Source of the DNA: Gp1-AA122 sp036378535
Lineage (GTDB): Bacteria; Acidobacteriota; Terriglobia; Terriglobales; Acidobacteriaceae
DNA length: 64,000 nucleotides
Reading direction: 5' to 3'
Assembly: GCA_036378535.1 (NCBI GenBank)
Contig: DASUWH010000032.1
Coordinates: 34,952-98,951 of the forward strand
Numbering within the stretch: the stretch's first letter is position 1; the number at the start of each line of letters is the position of its first letter. Shown here piece after piece: positions 49,421 to 58,724 of this stretch. A program made the translations under genes and the position numbers. The notes under the pieces are model-generated. The model did not search any database, was not told where the DNA came from, and worked only from the letters and a program-made list of their open reading frames with translations.

Positions 49421-51220
49421 ATGAGCGCAAATGGCTGGTTTCAAATACTGTTCTTTCTGATGCTCATTTTCCTGGTAACCAAGCCCTTGGGCGTCTTCAT
49501 GGCGCGTGTGTTCAACCGCGAGAAGACGTTCATGGATCCAGTGCTACGGCCGATCGAACGACTTCTGTATCGAGTGACCGGGGTCGATGAGAATCACGAG
49601 ATGCGCTGGACCGAATACGCCATCGCCATGTTGCTGTTCAGCCTGGTCTCGATGATTGTGTTGTACGTAATGCAGCGGCTGCAGGGATATCTGCCATTTA
49701 ACCCTCAGAAGTTTGGAGCCGTAAGTCCGGCTCACGTGGCCTTTAATACGGCTGCCTCGTTCACAACAAACACAAATTGGCAAGCTTACTCGGGTGAGAC
49801 CACGATGAGTTACTTCACGCAGATGGCCGGGCTGTCGTTTCACAATTTTGTTTCTGCTGCGGTCGGCATTGCGCTGGCCATCGCATTCATTCGCGGCATC
49901 GCCCGCCGTCAGATGCAGACGATTGGCAATTTCTGGGTTGACCTGGTACGCAGTTGCCTTTGGGTACTATTGCCGTTCTGCCTGGTTGGCGCTCTCGTCC
50001 TCGTATCGCAAGGCGTGGTTCAGAATCTCAGGCCCTACGACACCGTGAAACTGGTCGAACCGATGCAAGTCCAGAAGCTCGGTGTGGACGGAAAACCGGT
50101 GGTGGGCAGCGACGGCAAACCCGTCATGGATATCGTAACTGAGCAGACCATCGCGCAGGGACCGGCGGCCTCGCAGGAAATTATCAAGGAATGGGGAACC
50201 AACGGTGGCGGGTTTTTCAACGCCAACAGCGCGCACCCGTTTGAGAATCCGACACCGCTCTCCAATCTCGTCGAACTGTTCTGCATTTTCGCGGTATCGG
50301 CCGGCCTCACTTACACGCTCGGACGCATGACCGGTTCCTCGCGTCATGGCTGGGCGGTGTGGGCGGCAATGGCGATTTTGTTTCTGGCCGGCGTTTCGGT
50401 GGCCTACTGGGCTGAGGCACGTGGCAATCCTCTTCTGGCCAACACCGATCAGCGCGTGACTGTTCTCCAATCCGGCGGAAACATGGAGGGCAAAGAGGTT
50501 CGGTTTGGTATCGCCAATTCCGCTTTGTTTGCCACGGTCACCACCGATGCCAGTTGCGGAGCCATCAATGGCTGGCATGATTCCTACACCCCGCTGGGCG
50601 GGATGATTCCGCTCGTGAACATCATGCTAAGCGAAGTCATCTTCGGCGGAGTCGGCGCCGGTATGTACGGCATGTTGATTTATATCGTGCTCGCCGTCTT
50701 TATTGCCGGATTAATGGTGGGCCGCACCCCCGAATATCTGGGCAAAAAGATCGAAGCTTATGACGTAAAGATGGCGATGCTCGTAGTTTTAGTGTTTCCC
50801 CTCGTCATTCTGGTGTTCACAGCCATTTCGGTCGTGCACGGATTCGGAACGTCGAGCATAGCCAATCCTGGACCGCATGGTTTCAGCGAAATCCTGTATG
50901 CCTTCGTTTCCGGCGCCGGCAACAACGGCTCGGCCTTGGCAGGGCTGACGGCGAATACGCCATGGTACGACGCCTCCATCGGGATCACGATGCTGGCGGG
51001 ACGGTTCCTGATGATCATTCCGATGCTCGCTATTGCCGGCAATCTCGCCGGCAAGAAATTCGTTCCGCCATCCTTGGGTACATTTCCCGTCACCACACCT
51101 TTGTTCACTGCGCTTCTGATTGGCGTAATCCTGATCGTGGGCGCGTTGACATTCTTCCCGGCATTGAGCCTCGGTCCGATCCTTGAGCATTTGCTCATGG
51201 TTACGGGTAAGAGCTTTTAG
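49421..51220 (+). CDS. kdpA: Potassium-transporting ATPase subunit KdpA
   Basis: A 599-residue potassium-channel-like subunit of the SKT family with about 10 TM helices. It shows the selectivity-filter-type segments (e.g. FNTAASFTTNTNWQAYSGE near 110, EWGTNGGGFFNANSAHPFENP near 256, YAFVSGAGNNGSALAG near 490), which carry the conserved Gly residues of the four P-loops. It binds and channels K+ while KdpB hydrolyses ATP. The start is one base after the kdpF stop. A repeated GKPV/GSDGKPV segment near 226-240 adds to the usual periplasmic loop. Confidence 0.96.
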   Translation: MSANGWFQILFFLMLIFLVTKPLGVFMARVFNREKTFMDPVLRPIERLLYRVTGVDENHEMRWTEYAIAMLLFSLVSMIVLYVMQRLQGYLPFNPQKFGAVSPAHVAFNTAASFTTNTNWQAYSGETTMSYFTQMAGLSFHNFVSAAVGIALAIAFIRGIARRQMQTIGNFWVDLVRSCLWVLLPFCLVGALVLVSQGVVQNLRPYDTVKLVEPMQVQKLGVDGKPVVGSDGKPVMDIVTEQTIAQGPAASQEIIKEWGTNGGGFFNANSAHPFENPTPLSNLVELFCIFAVSAGLTYTLGRMTGSSRHGWAVWAAMAILFLAGVSVAYWAEARGNPLLANTDQRVTVLQSGGNMEGKEVRFGIANSALFATVTTDASCGAINGWHDSYTPLGGMIPLVNIMLSEVIFGGVGAGMYGMLIYIVLAVFIAGLMVGRTPEYLGKKIEAYDVKMAMLVVLVFPLVILVFTAISVVHGFGTSSIANPGPHGFSEILYAFVSGAGNNGSALAGLTANTPWYDASIGITMLAGRFLMIIPMLAIAGNLAGKKFVPPSLGTFPVTTPLFTALLIGVILIVGALTFFPALSLGPILEHLLMVTGKSF

Positions 51221-51228
51221 AGGGATCT

Positions 51229-53325
51229 ATGGCGATTACAACGCAAACCACTCCCGTTTTCCAAACGCCGGCAGTTCGCCTCGGACGTTCGCCGATGAAA
51301 CCCAGAAAGAAAGCTGTCTGGGAATGGAAGATCGTGCGGCGCGCGATCCTGGATGCGTTTCTGAAGCTGAACCCGCGCAAGATGATGGGCAATCCTGTCA
51401 TGTTTGTGGTGGAGATCGGCAGCGTGATCACCACCGTGCTGCTGTTCCAGGGCGGACCGGCGTTCAAGTTCAATCTTCAGATCACACTGTGGCTGTGGTT
51501 TACGGTCCTGTTTGCGAATTTTGCTGAAGCCATGGCTGAAGGCCGGGGCAAAGCTCAAGCCGACACTTTGCGCAAGGCGCGTTCCGAGACCATCGCCAAC
51601 CGGCTTACCGGAAGCAACGGCCAAGTCGAGAAAGTGCCCAGCTCAAAACTGCGCGCGGGTGACCTGGTGTTCGTGTCGGCCGGTGAGTTCATTCCGTCGG
51701 ACGGCGAGATTATCGAGGGCGTCGCGTCTGTAGACGAGTCGGCAATTACCGGCGAATCTGCTCCCGTGATTCGGGAATGTGGCGGCGACCGGTCTGCGGT
51801 TACCGGCGGCACTCGCGTTTTGTCCGACCGAATCAAGGTGAAGATCACTTCCAACCCCGGCGAGACTTTCCTGGATCGCATGATTGCCTTGGTAGAGGGC
51901 GCCGAGCGCCAGAAAACTCCCAACGAAATTGCGCTTAACATCCTGCTCGCCGGGTTGACAATCATCTTCCTGCTGGCGGTGGTCACGCTTCAGCCCTTCG
52001 CTATTTATGCGGGCTCTCCCCAGACCGTGTTTGTGCTGGTGTCTCTGCTCGTTTGCTTAATTCCGACGACGATCGGGGGCCTGCTTTCCGCGATCGGCAT
52101 TGCCGGTATGGATCGCCTGGTGCAGCACAACGTCCTGGCCATGTCCGGCCGAGCGGTGGAAGCCTCGGGTGACGTGAATACGCTGCTGTTGGACAAGACT
52201 GGGACCATCACCCTGGGAAATCGTCAGGCATCTCGTTTTATTCCTGCTCCGGGCATCACCGAACAGGAACTCGCCGACGCGGCTCAACTTTCCTCGCTTG
52301 CCGATGAAACTCCCGAAGGCCGCTCCATCGTCGTACTGGCAAAAGAAAAATATGGTCTGCGGGGAAGGGAACTGGGTTCTCATGATGCTCGCTTTGTCCC
52401 TTTCAGCGCCCAGACTCGCATGTCGGGAGTTGACCTTAACGGTTTTGAGATCCGCAAAGGTGCAGCTGATGCCATTGGGGCCTATGTTTCTCAGACCGGC
52501 GGCTCTATGCCCTCCGAAGTAAAGAACATGGTGGAAGAGATTGCGCGCTCAGGCGGCACGCCTCTGGTAGTCGCGGAGAAAAGCCGCGGTCCTCTTGGCG
52601 TTATTGAACTGAAGGACGTCGTGAAGGGCGGGATGCGAGAACGCTTCGATCAACTGCGGGCGATCGGGATCCGCACCGTGATGATCACCGGCGACAACCC
52701 GCTCACCGCAGCGGCCATCGCGCGCGAGGCAGGAGTCGATGATTTCCTCGCGCAAGCGACTCCGAAAGACAAGATGGACTTGATCAAGAGGGAGCAAGCC
52801 GAGGGCAAACTGGTGGCGATGACCGGCGATGGCACGAATGATGCCCCCGCCCTGGCCCAGGCTGACGTTGGGGTTGCCATGAACACCGGAACCCAGGCCG
52901 CCAAAGAAGCCGGAAACATGGTGGATCTCGATTCCAATCCCACCAAGCTCATTGAAATCGTGGAAATCGGCAAACAGCTCCTCATGACCCGTGGCGCGTT
53001 GACAACGTTTTCCATCGCCAACGACGTCGCCAAGTATTTCGCCATCATTCCCGCCATGTTTGCGGGAACCTTCCCGGTCCTGAACGCATTGAACATCATG
53101 CACCTGCAGACACCCCAGTCCGCCATTCTGTCTGCTGTGATCTTCAACGCCCTCATTATTATTGCGCTGATTCCGCTGGCATTGCGGGGAGTGAAATATC
53201 GGCCTTTGGCAGCCGCGGTCCTCCTCCGGAACAACCTGTGGATTTATGGCGTCGGGGGAATCATCGTTCCGTTCATCGGGATCAAGATCATCGACATCCT
53301 GATCACGCACGCGGGACTTGCATAG
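51229..53325 (+). CDS. kdpB: Potassium-transporting ATPase ATP-binding subunit KdpB
   Basis: A 698-residue P-type ATPase. The phosphorylation motif DKTGTITLGN is near residue 322, TGES in SAITGESAPV near 175, and the hinge GDGTNDAPALAQADVG near 533. The IDxxFK-type regulatory loop and the P-domain Lys (KDKMDL) are seen. The N-terminus carries a short extension (about 25 residues) before KLNPRKMMGNPVMFV. It lies 8 bp after kdpA and 10 bp before the kdpC start. Confidence 0.96.
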   Translation: MAITTQTTPVFQTPAVRLGRSPMKPRKKAVWEWKIVRRAILDAFLKLNPRKMMGNPVMFVVEIGSVITTVLLFQGGPAFKFNLQITLWLWFTVLFANFAEAMAEGRGKAQADTLRKARSETIANRLTGSNGQVEKVPSSKLRAGDLVFVSAGEFIPSDGEIIEGVASVDESAITGESAPVIRECGGDRSAVTGGTRVLSDRIKVKITSNPGETFLDRMIALVEGAERQKTPNEIALNILLAGLTIIFLLAVVTLQPFAIYAGSPQTVFVLVSLLVCLIPTTIGGLLSAIGIAGMDRLVQHNVLAMSGRAVEASGDVNTLLLDKTGTITLGNRQASRFIPAPGITEQELADAAQLSSLADETPEGRSIVVLAKEKYGLRGRELGSHDARFVPFSAQTRMSGVDLNGFEIRKGAADAIGAYVSQTGGSMPSEVKNMVEEIARSGGTPLVVAEKSRGPLGVIELKDVVKGGMRERFDQLRAIGIRTVMITGDNPLTAAAIAREAGVDDFLAQATPKDKMDLIKREQAEGKLVAMTGDGTNDAPALAQADVGVAMNTGTQAAKEAGNMVDLDSNPTKLIEIVEIGKQLLMTRGALTTFSIANDVAKYFAIIPAMFAGTFPVLNALNIMHLQTPQSAILSAVIFNALIIIALIPLALRGVKYRPLAAAVLLRNNLWIYGVGGIIVPFIGIKIIDILITHAGLA

Positions 53326-53335
53326 AGGAGTTTCG

Positions 53336-53950
53336 ATGAAAAAGAATCTGATCACTGCGGTATTAATGACGATCGCGACGACGATTCTGTTGGGGATTAT
53401 CTATCCGTTGATTGTGACTGGAATCGCGCAGGTCATATTTCCAAAACAGGCGAACGGCCAACTCATTCAGAGAGCGGGCAACACCGTCGGCTCGAGCATC
53501 ATCGCCCAGAGCTTCACCGGTCCAGGTTATTTCCACCCCCGGCCATCTTTTGCAGGAAACGGCTACGATGCTGCGAATTCCAACGGTTCTCAATTAGGAC
53601 CAACCAACCAGAAACTCATCGATCGCGTGAAGGCTGACGTGGCTAGCGCTCAAGCCTACAATCCCGCCACGCCGGTGCCGATCGATCTGGTGACGGGTTC
53701 TGCATCTGGACTTGATCCGCATATCACGCCGGCAGCAGCGGAGTTCCAGTTGCCTCGTGTCGCCAAGCAGCGCGGGCTGCCTATCGATCAACTGCGCGCG
53801 TTGGTGGCGAAACATACGGAAGGACGCCAGTGGGGCTTTCTCGGAGAACCGAGAGTGAATGTGTTGGAACTGAATCTGGACCTGGATCAGCATTTCCCCG
53901 CCAGCAAACAATCATCAACTCTCGACACAAACCCCCGACTAGGCCCGTAG
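53336..53950 (+). CDS. kdpC: Potassium-transporting ATPase subunit KdpC
   Basis: A 204-residue protein from the ATG at 53336 (MKKNLITAVLMTIA), with GAGGAG ribosome-binding site; an upstream in-frame start is unlikely. One N-terminal TM helix is followed by the soluble domain with SSIIAQSFTGPGYFHPRPSF, DLVTGSASGLDPHITPAAAEFQ, and RGLPIDQLRALVAKHTEGRQWGFLGEPRVNVLELN, all KdpC signatures. It completes kdpFABC. No kdpD or kdpE follows in the window, so the regulatory genes are elsewhere or missing. Confidence 0.95.
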   Translation: MKKNLITAVLMTIATTILLGIIYPLIVTGIAQVIFPKQANGQLIQRAGNTVGSSIIAQSFTGPGYFHPRPSFAGNGYDAANSNGSQLGPTNQKLIDRVKADVASAQAYNPATPVPIDLVTGSASGLDPHITPAAAEFQLPRVAKQRGLPIDQLRALVAKHTEGRQWGFLGEPRVNVLELNLDLDQHFPASKQSSTLDTNPRLGP

Positions 53951-54081
53951 CCCATAATTCGCGGGGGGAAACGCAACCTGGAGCCTGACGTTACCAAAGT
54001 ACCTGCCTGCAAGCTTGAAGGTACTTACCTTTTATGAGACAGTCCTCGCGTCCGAAACGTCTGCTTAGGAGTCCTCCCCCA

Positions 54082-54246
54082 ATGTCTAGCTTGCTTCGCA
54101 CTCTGGTGTTCGATGATGAAGGTCAGGATATCGCCGAATATGCAGTGATGGTCGCAGTCATCCTGATAATCGTGGTCGGCACAATTCGTCTGATCGGAAG
54201 TAACGCCAACACTGTGTTCTCAAACGTGGCCAGTTCGGTTCAGTGA
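54082..54246 (+). CDS. Flp/Fap-type IVb pilin, orphan
   Basis: A 54-residue protein from the ATG at 54082 with AGGAG 10 bp upstream. The sequence is a typical Flp pilin: a short basic leader (MSSLLRTLVFDDEGQD), then the hydrophobic helix IAEYAVMVAVILIIVVGTIR and a short C-terminus. The Gly-x-x-x-x-x-E-Y pattern (EGQDIAEY) is the tad/flp processing site. No tad, rcp or cpa assembly genes are in this window, so the machinery must be elsewhere. Confidence 0.85.
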   Translation: MSSLLRTLVFDDEGQDIAEYAVMVAVILIIVVGTIRLIGSNANTVFSNVASSVQ

Positions 54247-54371
54247 GCAGGTTTGTTGATAGCCGAGCAAGAACCAGTGGCCCCTTGTCACAGCGAAACA
54301 CAAGAATATCCACGGTGCTCCCTTCGCGCTTGATTGGTGTTCCACAGTTCCAATCAGCTCTGGAGATCACT

Positions 54372-55178
54372 TTATCTTGAGCTTGGGGAGTCCGGCTCCG
54401 GTGCCGTGAGTTCGATTCGCCAAACCGGACTGTCTTGAGACAGCGGCCCTTCGAACTCTACAAACGTTGGTGCCTCGCTCTTCACCAGCCACACGTGAAT
54501 ATCCGGAGGCTGCTTGCCCAGGATCGGAGCGATTGCACCGGCTACTCCTTCAATCTTCGTCTTAATGATGTAGTGCTGTGCCTTGTGCGCGATCATGCCC
54601 ACCTTGATGGTTTTTTCGGGACCCGGGAAAATGTTCCACCTCACCACCCGCGGCTTCGTCGATGCAGCCACAAACGAAACCGTGGTCAGCGGAGCCGAAG
54701 GGTCTACATTTTTCAGCAGTACGAAAAGCAATCCATTGGCGACGTCGTCCGGTACATGGATGTGCTGAGTGGCCTTCTTCTCCTTGCCTTTATCAATAAC
54801 CCGCACGGTGACTTTTCCCGTAGTGGCGTCAAGCCAGTCCTCAGTCTCCTTCTTGAAAGATGGCCCTTTCTGCACCACTTGGTCACTCAACAAGCGGAAT
54901 TTACCGTGCTGCGTAAATTTTGTGATCTCCTCGTAGAAGGAGCCATCTTTGAAGCGGAATTGGAGGTCGTCCACTACTTCTCCATCCTCAGCTTTCACCA
55001 CTTGTTTCAAATCACCATAAGCCAATGGTCTTCCGTCCAGATTTCGCAGCACAAGGAACCCCAGCGTCACTCCTTCAATGTGACGCACAGGAATCTGCTC
55101 AGCAGCTAATCTGCTCGCCTGAAGGATTGCGGTGCAAACTACGAGAACCTGAAAGAAAGCCGGCACGCTATGTTTCAT
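54372..55178 (-). CDS. Secreted protein of unknown function
   Basis: A 268-residue protein from the ATG at 55178 (AAGGA ribosome-binding site) with a signal peptide (MKHSVPAFFQVLVVCTAILQ, ending RLAAEQ). The mature part is a beta-rich domain with GFLVLRNLDGRPLAYGDLKQV, KVTVRVIDKGKEKK, LTTVSFVAASTKPRVVRW and IWRIELTAP-like ending. Its layout is reminiscent of DUF3108-type envelope proteins, but I cannot assign it firmly. The gene stands alone. Confidence 0.6.
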   Translation of the reverse strand: MKHSVPAFFQVLVVCTAILQASRLAAEQIPVRHIEGVTLGFLVLRNLDGRPLAYGDLKQVVKAEDGEVVDDLQFRFKDGSFYEEITKFTQHGKFRLLSDQVVQKGPSFKKETEDWLDATTGKVTVRVIDKGKEKKATQHIHVPDDVANGLLFVLLKNVDPSAPLTTVSFVAASTKPRVVRWNIFPGPEKTIKVGMIAHKAQHYIIKTKIEGVAGAIAPILGKQPPDIHVWLVKSEAPTFVEFEGPLSQDSPVWRIELTAPEPDSPSSR

Positions 55179-55578
55179 CTCACAATCCTTGAAGGCAGAG
55201 CTTAGGATGCCAAAACGAGAACCTGCGTCCAGATTTACATCCAACCGCCAGCCACAATAGCGACCAGATGGTTCAGTTGCCTATTACCTGGTGCTGACCA
55301 CGCGATTCGCTCGGTGTGAAAATCTAATCTGACTGACGCTGTTGTTCCCGTGCGGGATAGAGTAAACGTTCGTCATGTCGATAACTATCTGCGCTCCTCC
55401 ACTTATATTGGTGATAGTCGTAGATTTCACTCCCGTTGCCGCAAGTGGTCCTACCTCAGTTGGTACAAAACGTTGTGATTGGCATCGCGGAAAAACGCCT
55501 TCTGAAGCGTACAGTGTGAAACGATCCTAATCTGCAGCTTCAGCCAACTACTCTCGTTTGCAGTTGAAGGAGGTAATC
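55179..55578. other. Intergenic region upstream of the FG-GAP-like gene remnant
   Basis: These 400 bp lie between divergent starts. A strong AAGGAGG ribosome-binding site sits at the right edge, near 55567. No other ORF, repeat or RNA structure was recognised. Confidence 0.4.
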
Positions 55579-56037
55579 ATGGCTCGAACGAATGCTCATA
55601 AAATTCATATTCTTCGTATTCTGGGGATTTTCACTCCGGTTCTCGTGATGCTTTGGGTCCCTAATGCTCTTGCTCAATCTGTGAGTTTTCTCCCGGCCGT
55701 TACTTACGACACAGGCGGCTATCAAGCCAGTTCGGTAGCCATCGCGCAGGAGGCTGCCCATTTTGGCTCCAGCTTCAAAGATTGGCGGACGGCATTGAGG
55801 GCGTTATCTCGAATCGTTCTTAACTGCTCTTTTGTACCGTTGTGCTCGGACTCCCATTTATATTGCTGCCCATTCTCCGCCGGAATCTGGCGCGACCCCC
55901 GCATCTGGCGCAGCATCGGACCGCGCTTGACCGTGCCGGTCCTCACGGTTGCGCGCTCAATCGCAGGTGCAGCCGGCTTGAGGCGTGAAACTCCAACTGA
56001 GACTGCGCCACGCCTAAGATCTCCGCCGCCAGGATAA
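55579..56037 (+). pseudogene. Truncated secreted FG-GAP/VCBS-like protein remnant
   Basis: The ATG has a near-perfect GGAGG ribosome-binding site and a signal peptide (KIHILRILGIFTPVLVMLWV, ending ALAQS). The mature protein begins VSFLPAVTYDTGGYQASSVA, which is how many Acidobacterial FG-GAP/VCBS repeat proteins start. The expected continuation (ADVNGDGKPD-type repeats) is replaced by a low-quality sequence rich in Cys, Trp and Arg that ends after 152 residues. I read it as the 5' end of an FG-GAP gene joined to unrelated DNA by a deletion or rearrangement near 55742. Confidence 0.55.
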
Positions 56038-56176
56038 ACAGCTCGCGGCACGTTTCCGGGTCTTGACCTCGGGCCCGGACGATGTCCATTCGATTGCAGT
56101 CTCTTTCTAGTATTAGCTAACTGACGATCCCTACCATCACAGACCTATTTGTTTGCAAAGTCCTGATCCTGCTGTT
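56038..56176. other. Possible minus-strand gene fragment downstream of the remnant
   Basis: A minus-strand frame (ATG near 56095, reading MDIVRARGQDPETCRELFIL) runs back into the remnant for about 48 codons before a stop. It looks protein-like, but I do not recognise it. It may be debris of the gene that was joined to the FG-GAP 5' end. Confidence 0.3.
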
Positions 56177-58690
56177 TCAACTCTCGCGCAAGGCGACGAT
56201 TGGATTCACTTTCGTCGCGCGGCGTGCTGGGAGATAGCTCGCCAGCGCGGCCACTGCAAGTAAAAGGAGAGGCACGATCAGAAACACAGCCGGATCATGG
56301 GGGCGAACACCATAGAGCAGACTTGCCATCATGGACGCAGTGGATGCAGAAAAGGCCACTCCGGCAACGGTGCCCATTCCAGCAAGCGCCACCCCCTTGC
56401 GTAAGAACATTCTCAGAATGTCTTCTCGTCGCGCCCCCATGGCCATGCGGATACCGATCTCGCGCGATCTTTGGCCGACCATATAAGCCAACAAGCCGTA
56501 AATTCCGATGGAGGCCAGAAGCACCGCCAGTCCAGCAAATCCGCCCACCAGATCGGCAGAAAAACGGCGTGAAGCCAGTGACCGATCAAGGACGTCGTTC
56601 ATTGAAGAAACATTGAATACGGGCAAGCCGGAATCAATGCTCTGGATTTCACGCCGAATCTCTGGTTCGAGCAGGGTCGCGGGCAGAGACGTGCGCAACA
56701 CCACGCTCAGTTCCTTGCTGTTGTCTTGATAGGTCGACACATAGATGTGGGGAACGCCATCGATGTCGAGACCGTCGCTTTTGATGTCTTTAACAATACC
56801 TACGATGGTCGTCCATGGCTTGGCTGAGCCGGTTGGAGAGAGATGCTGATGCACTGGGGTTTGTCCGAAACGCACTCGGCGGCCCAGCGGATCGCTGGCT
56901 GGCCAATACTTACGAGCGGTGCTTTCATCAATGATGGCCACCAGCGGTTTGCCGTCTTCATCACCCTCGGTGAATGAACGGCCGCGTAGAAGCGTCGTCT
57001 GTAACACTTTAAAATAGTCGGAGCTTATCCGAATTCTTTCGGCGCTCAGATCCTGGGAGGACTCGACGGGTCTATCTTCAATCGCGAAGCCTTCACTCGC
57101 TACGCCACCGACCGCGTTGGGGTTGGTATTGGTGGTCGGAAGAGCTGAGGTGATTGCGGCGAGTTCCACTCCCGGAATTGCCTTCATGCGCCGCAGCAAC
57201 TCACGATCAAAGGTGGCTCTGCGAGGAATATCGAGATACCGATCCGCCTCCGATTCATTGGGATTCGGAAGCTGTATGTTAGCCGCGACAACTTGAGTTG
57301 GATTAAAGCCAGGACTTTCCTGCAACAGATCCCGCAGCGTACGCAACAGCAAGCCGGCTCCGACCATCAGTATGACGGCGAACGCCAGTTCAGAAACGAT
57401 TAGAACATCCCGCAATCGCCCGGTCTTTGTACTGTAGCCGGACCCTCGACCGCCTTCCCGAATGGCCGAGGAGAGAGCGCTTTTTGCCGAATGAAGCGCT
57501 GGAGCAAGTCCAAACATTAAGCCGGTGAGGATGGAAATCAGCAGAGCGAACGCCAGCACCACCCAGTCGATTCGTACTTCGTTGAGCCGGGGAACGTTCG
57601 ATGGCACAAAGCGCAAAATGAAACCTAAAGTGCCCACTGCGGTTGCGATTCCCGCGACACCGCCGATGAGCGACAGCAGCATAGACTCGGTCAGCATTTG
57701 GCGCACCATGCGGCCGCGGCTCGCTCCCAGCGCTGACCGCACCGCCATCTCTTGTTGTCGCCCCGAAGCGCGCGCTAAGAGGAGATTGGCAATGTTCAAC
57801 GATACGATGAAAACGATCAGGATTACCGCGCCCAGTAACACCAGCAGCATGGGCCGAACCTTGCCTACCAAAGTTTCTTGCAATGGTTGAATCTCAATTG
57901 TCCATTGCGCCTGCGGCGGGTAGTCGGTGGGAAAGTCGTGGCGTATTTGGGCAGCCATGGCGGTTAGCCGCGCCTGAGCTTCCGCCAGTGTCAGGCCGGG
58001 CTTAAGTCGTCCGATTCCAGATACTAGAATCCGGGTACCACGCATTGGCGGGGGAAAGGGATCTCCGCTGAAACCGCCGGCGCAAAACACTTCCGCGTCG
58101 CCGCCAACCGTCGGTCCAGGATGGCGAAATCCGCGTGGCAGAACCCCAATAATTGTAAGCGGATCATTGTCGATCCGGATGGTACGGCCGAGAACATGCG
58201 GATCGGCGCCATAGGCACGGCGCCACAGGCCATCACTGATCACGGCCTCTGCGGCGAAACCAGGCACGAAGTCCTGCGGACCGAACAACCGTCCAACTTG
58301 CGGGGCCACACCCAGCATGGAAAAGTAGCTGAAACTGCCATTGACCCCCTCGACACGCTCGGGCTGTCCGGCGCCGGTCAAATCCTCGCTACCCTCGAAG
58401 ATCGGGGTCACATCTTCAAATACACCCGATCGCGTCTCCAGGTCATCCAGTTCAGGCTTGGAAAACCTGACGTCCCGCAATCCTACGCCGGGCTCGTTAA
58501 AGAAGATTCGTACCAAACGATCGGGATCGGGGTAGGGCAGAGAACGCAGCAACACGGCATTCACGATGCTGAAAATCGCCGTGTTGGCTCCCACGCCCAG
58601 AGCCAGCGTCAGGACAGCCACGATCGTGAATGTGGGCTTCGTGACCAGCACGCGCAAACCATAGCGAATATCCTGAAGTAAAGTCCCCAT
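56177..58690 (-). CDS. ADOP-type ABC transporter permease (MacB/FtsX duplicated)
   Basis: An 837-residue permease of the acidobacterial duplicated orphan permease type. The N-terminal cytoplasmic segment MGTLLQDIRYGLRVLVTKPTF leads to TM1 and a MacB_PCD periplasmic domain. An FtsX core follows (ILLARASGRQQEMAVRSALGASR near 305). A second half repeats this: TM near 420, a second MacB_PCD and a second FtsX core (YMVGQRSREIGIRMAMGARREDIL near 735). No ATPase gene is adjacent, consistent with the orphan label. It probably forms a mechanotransmission permease exporting lipids or small molecules. The start has an AGGAG ribosome-binding site. Confidence 0.93.
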   Translation of the reverse strand: MGTLLQDIRYGLRVLVTKPTFTIVAVLTLALGVGANTAIFSIVNAVLLRSLPYPDPDRLVRIFFNEPGVGLRDVRFSKPELDDLETRSGVFEDVTPIFEGSEDLTGAGQPERVEGVNGSFSYFSMLGVAPQVGRLFGPQDFVPGFAAEAVISDGLWRRAYGADPHVLGRTIRIDNDPLTIIGVLPRGFRHPGPTVGGDAEVFCAGGFSGDPFPPPMRGTRILVSGIGRLKPGLTLAEAQARLTAMAAQIRHDFPTDYPPQAQWTIEIQPLQETLVGKVRPMLLVLLGAVILIVFIVSLNIANLLLARASGRQQEMAVRSALGASRGRMVRQMLTESMLLSLIGGVAGIATAVGTLGFILRFVPSNVPRLNEVRIDWVVLAFALLISILTGLMFGLAPALHSAKSALSSAIREGGRGSGYSTKTGRLRDVLIVSELAFAVILMVGAGLLLRTLRDLLQESPGFNPTQVVAANIQLPNPNESEADRYLDIPRRATFDRELLRRMKAIPGVELAAITSALPTTNTNPNAVGGVASEGFAIEDRPVESSQDLSAERIRISSDYFKVLQTTLLRGRSFTEGDEDGKPLVAIIDESTARKYWPASDPLGRRVRFGQTPVHQHLSPTGSAKPWTTIVGIVKDIKSDGLDIDGVPHIYVSTYQDNSKELSVVLRTSLPATLLEPEIRREIQSIDSGLPVFNVSSMNDVLDRSLASRRFSADLVGGFAGLAVLLASIGIYGLLAYMVGQRSREIGIRMAMGARREDILRMFLRKGVALAGMGTVAGVAFSASTASMMASLLYGVRPHDPAVFLIVPLLLLAVAALASYLPARRATKVNPIVALRES

Positions 58691-58724
58691 GACGAAGCTC
58701 CTCTCGACCTGTCAGCTGTGACTA

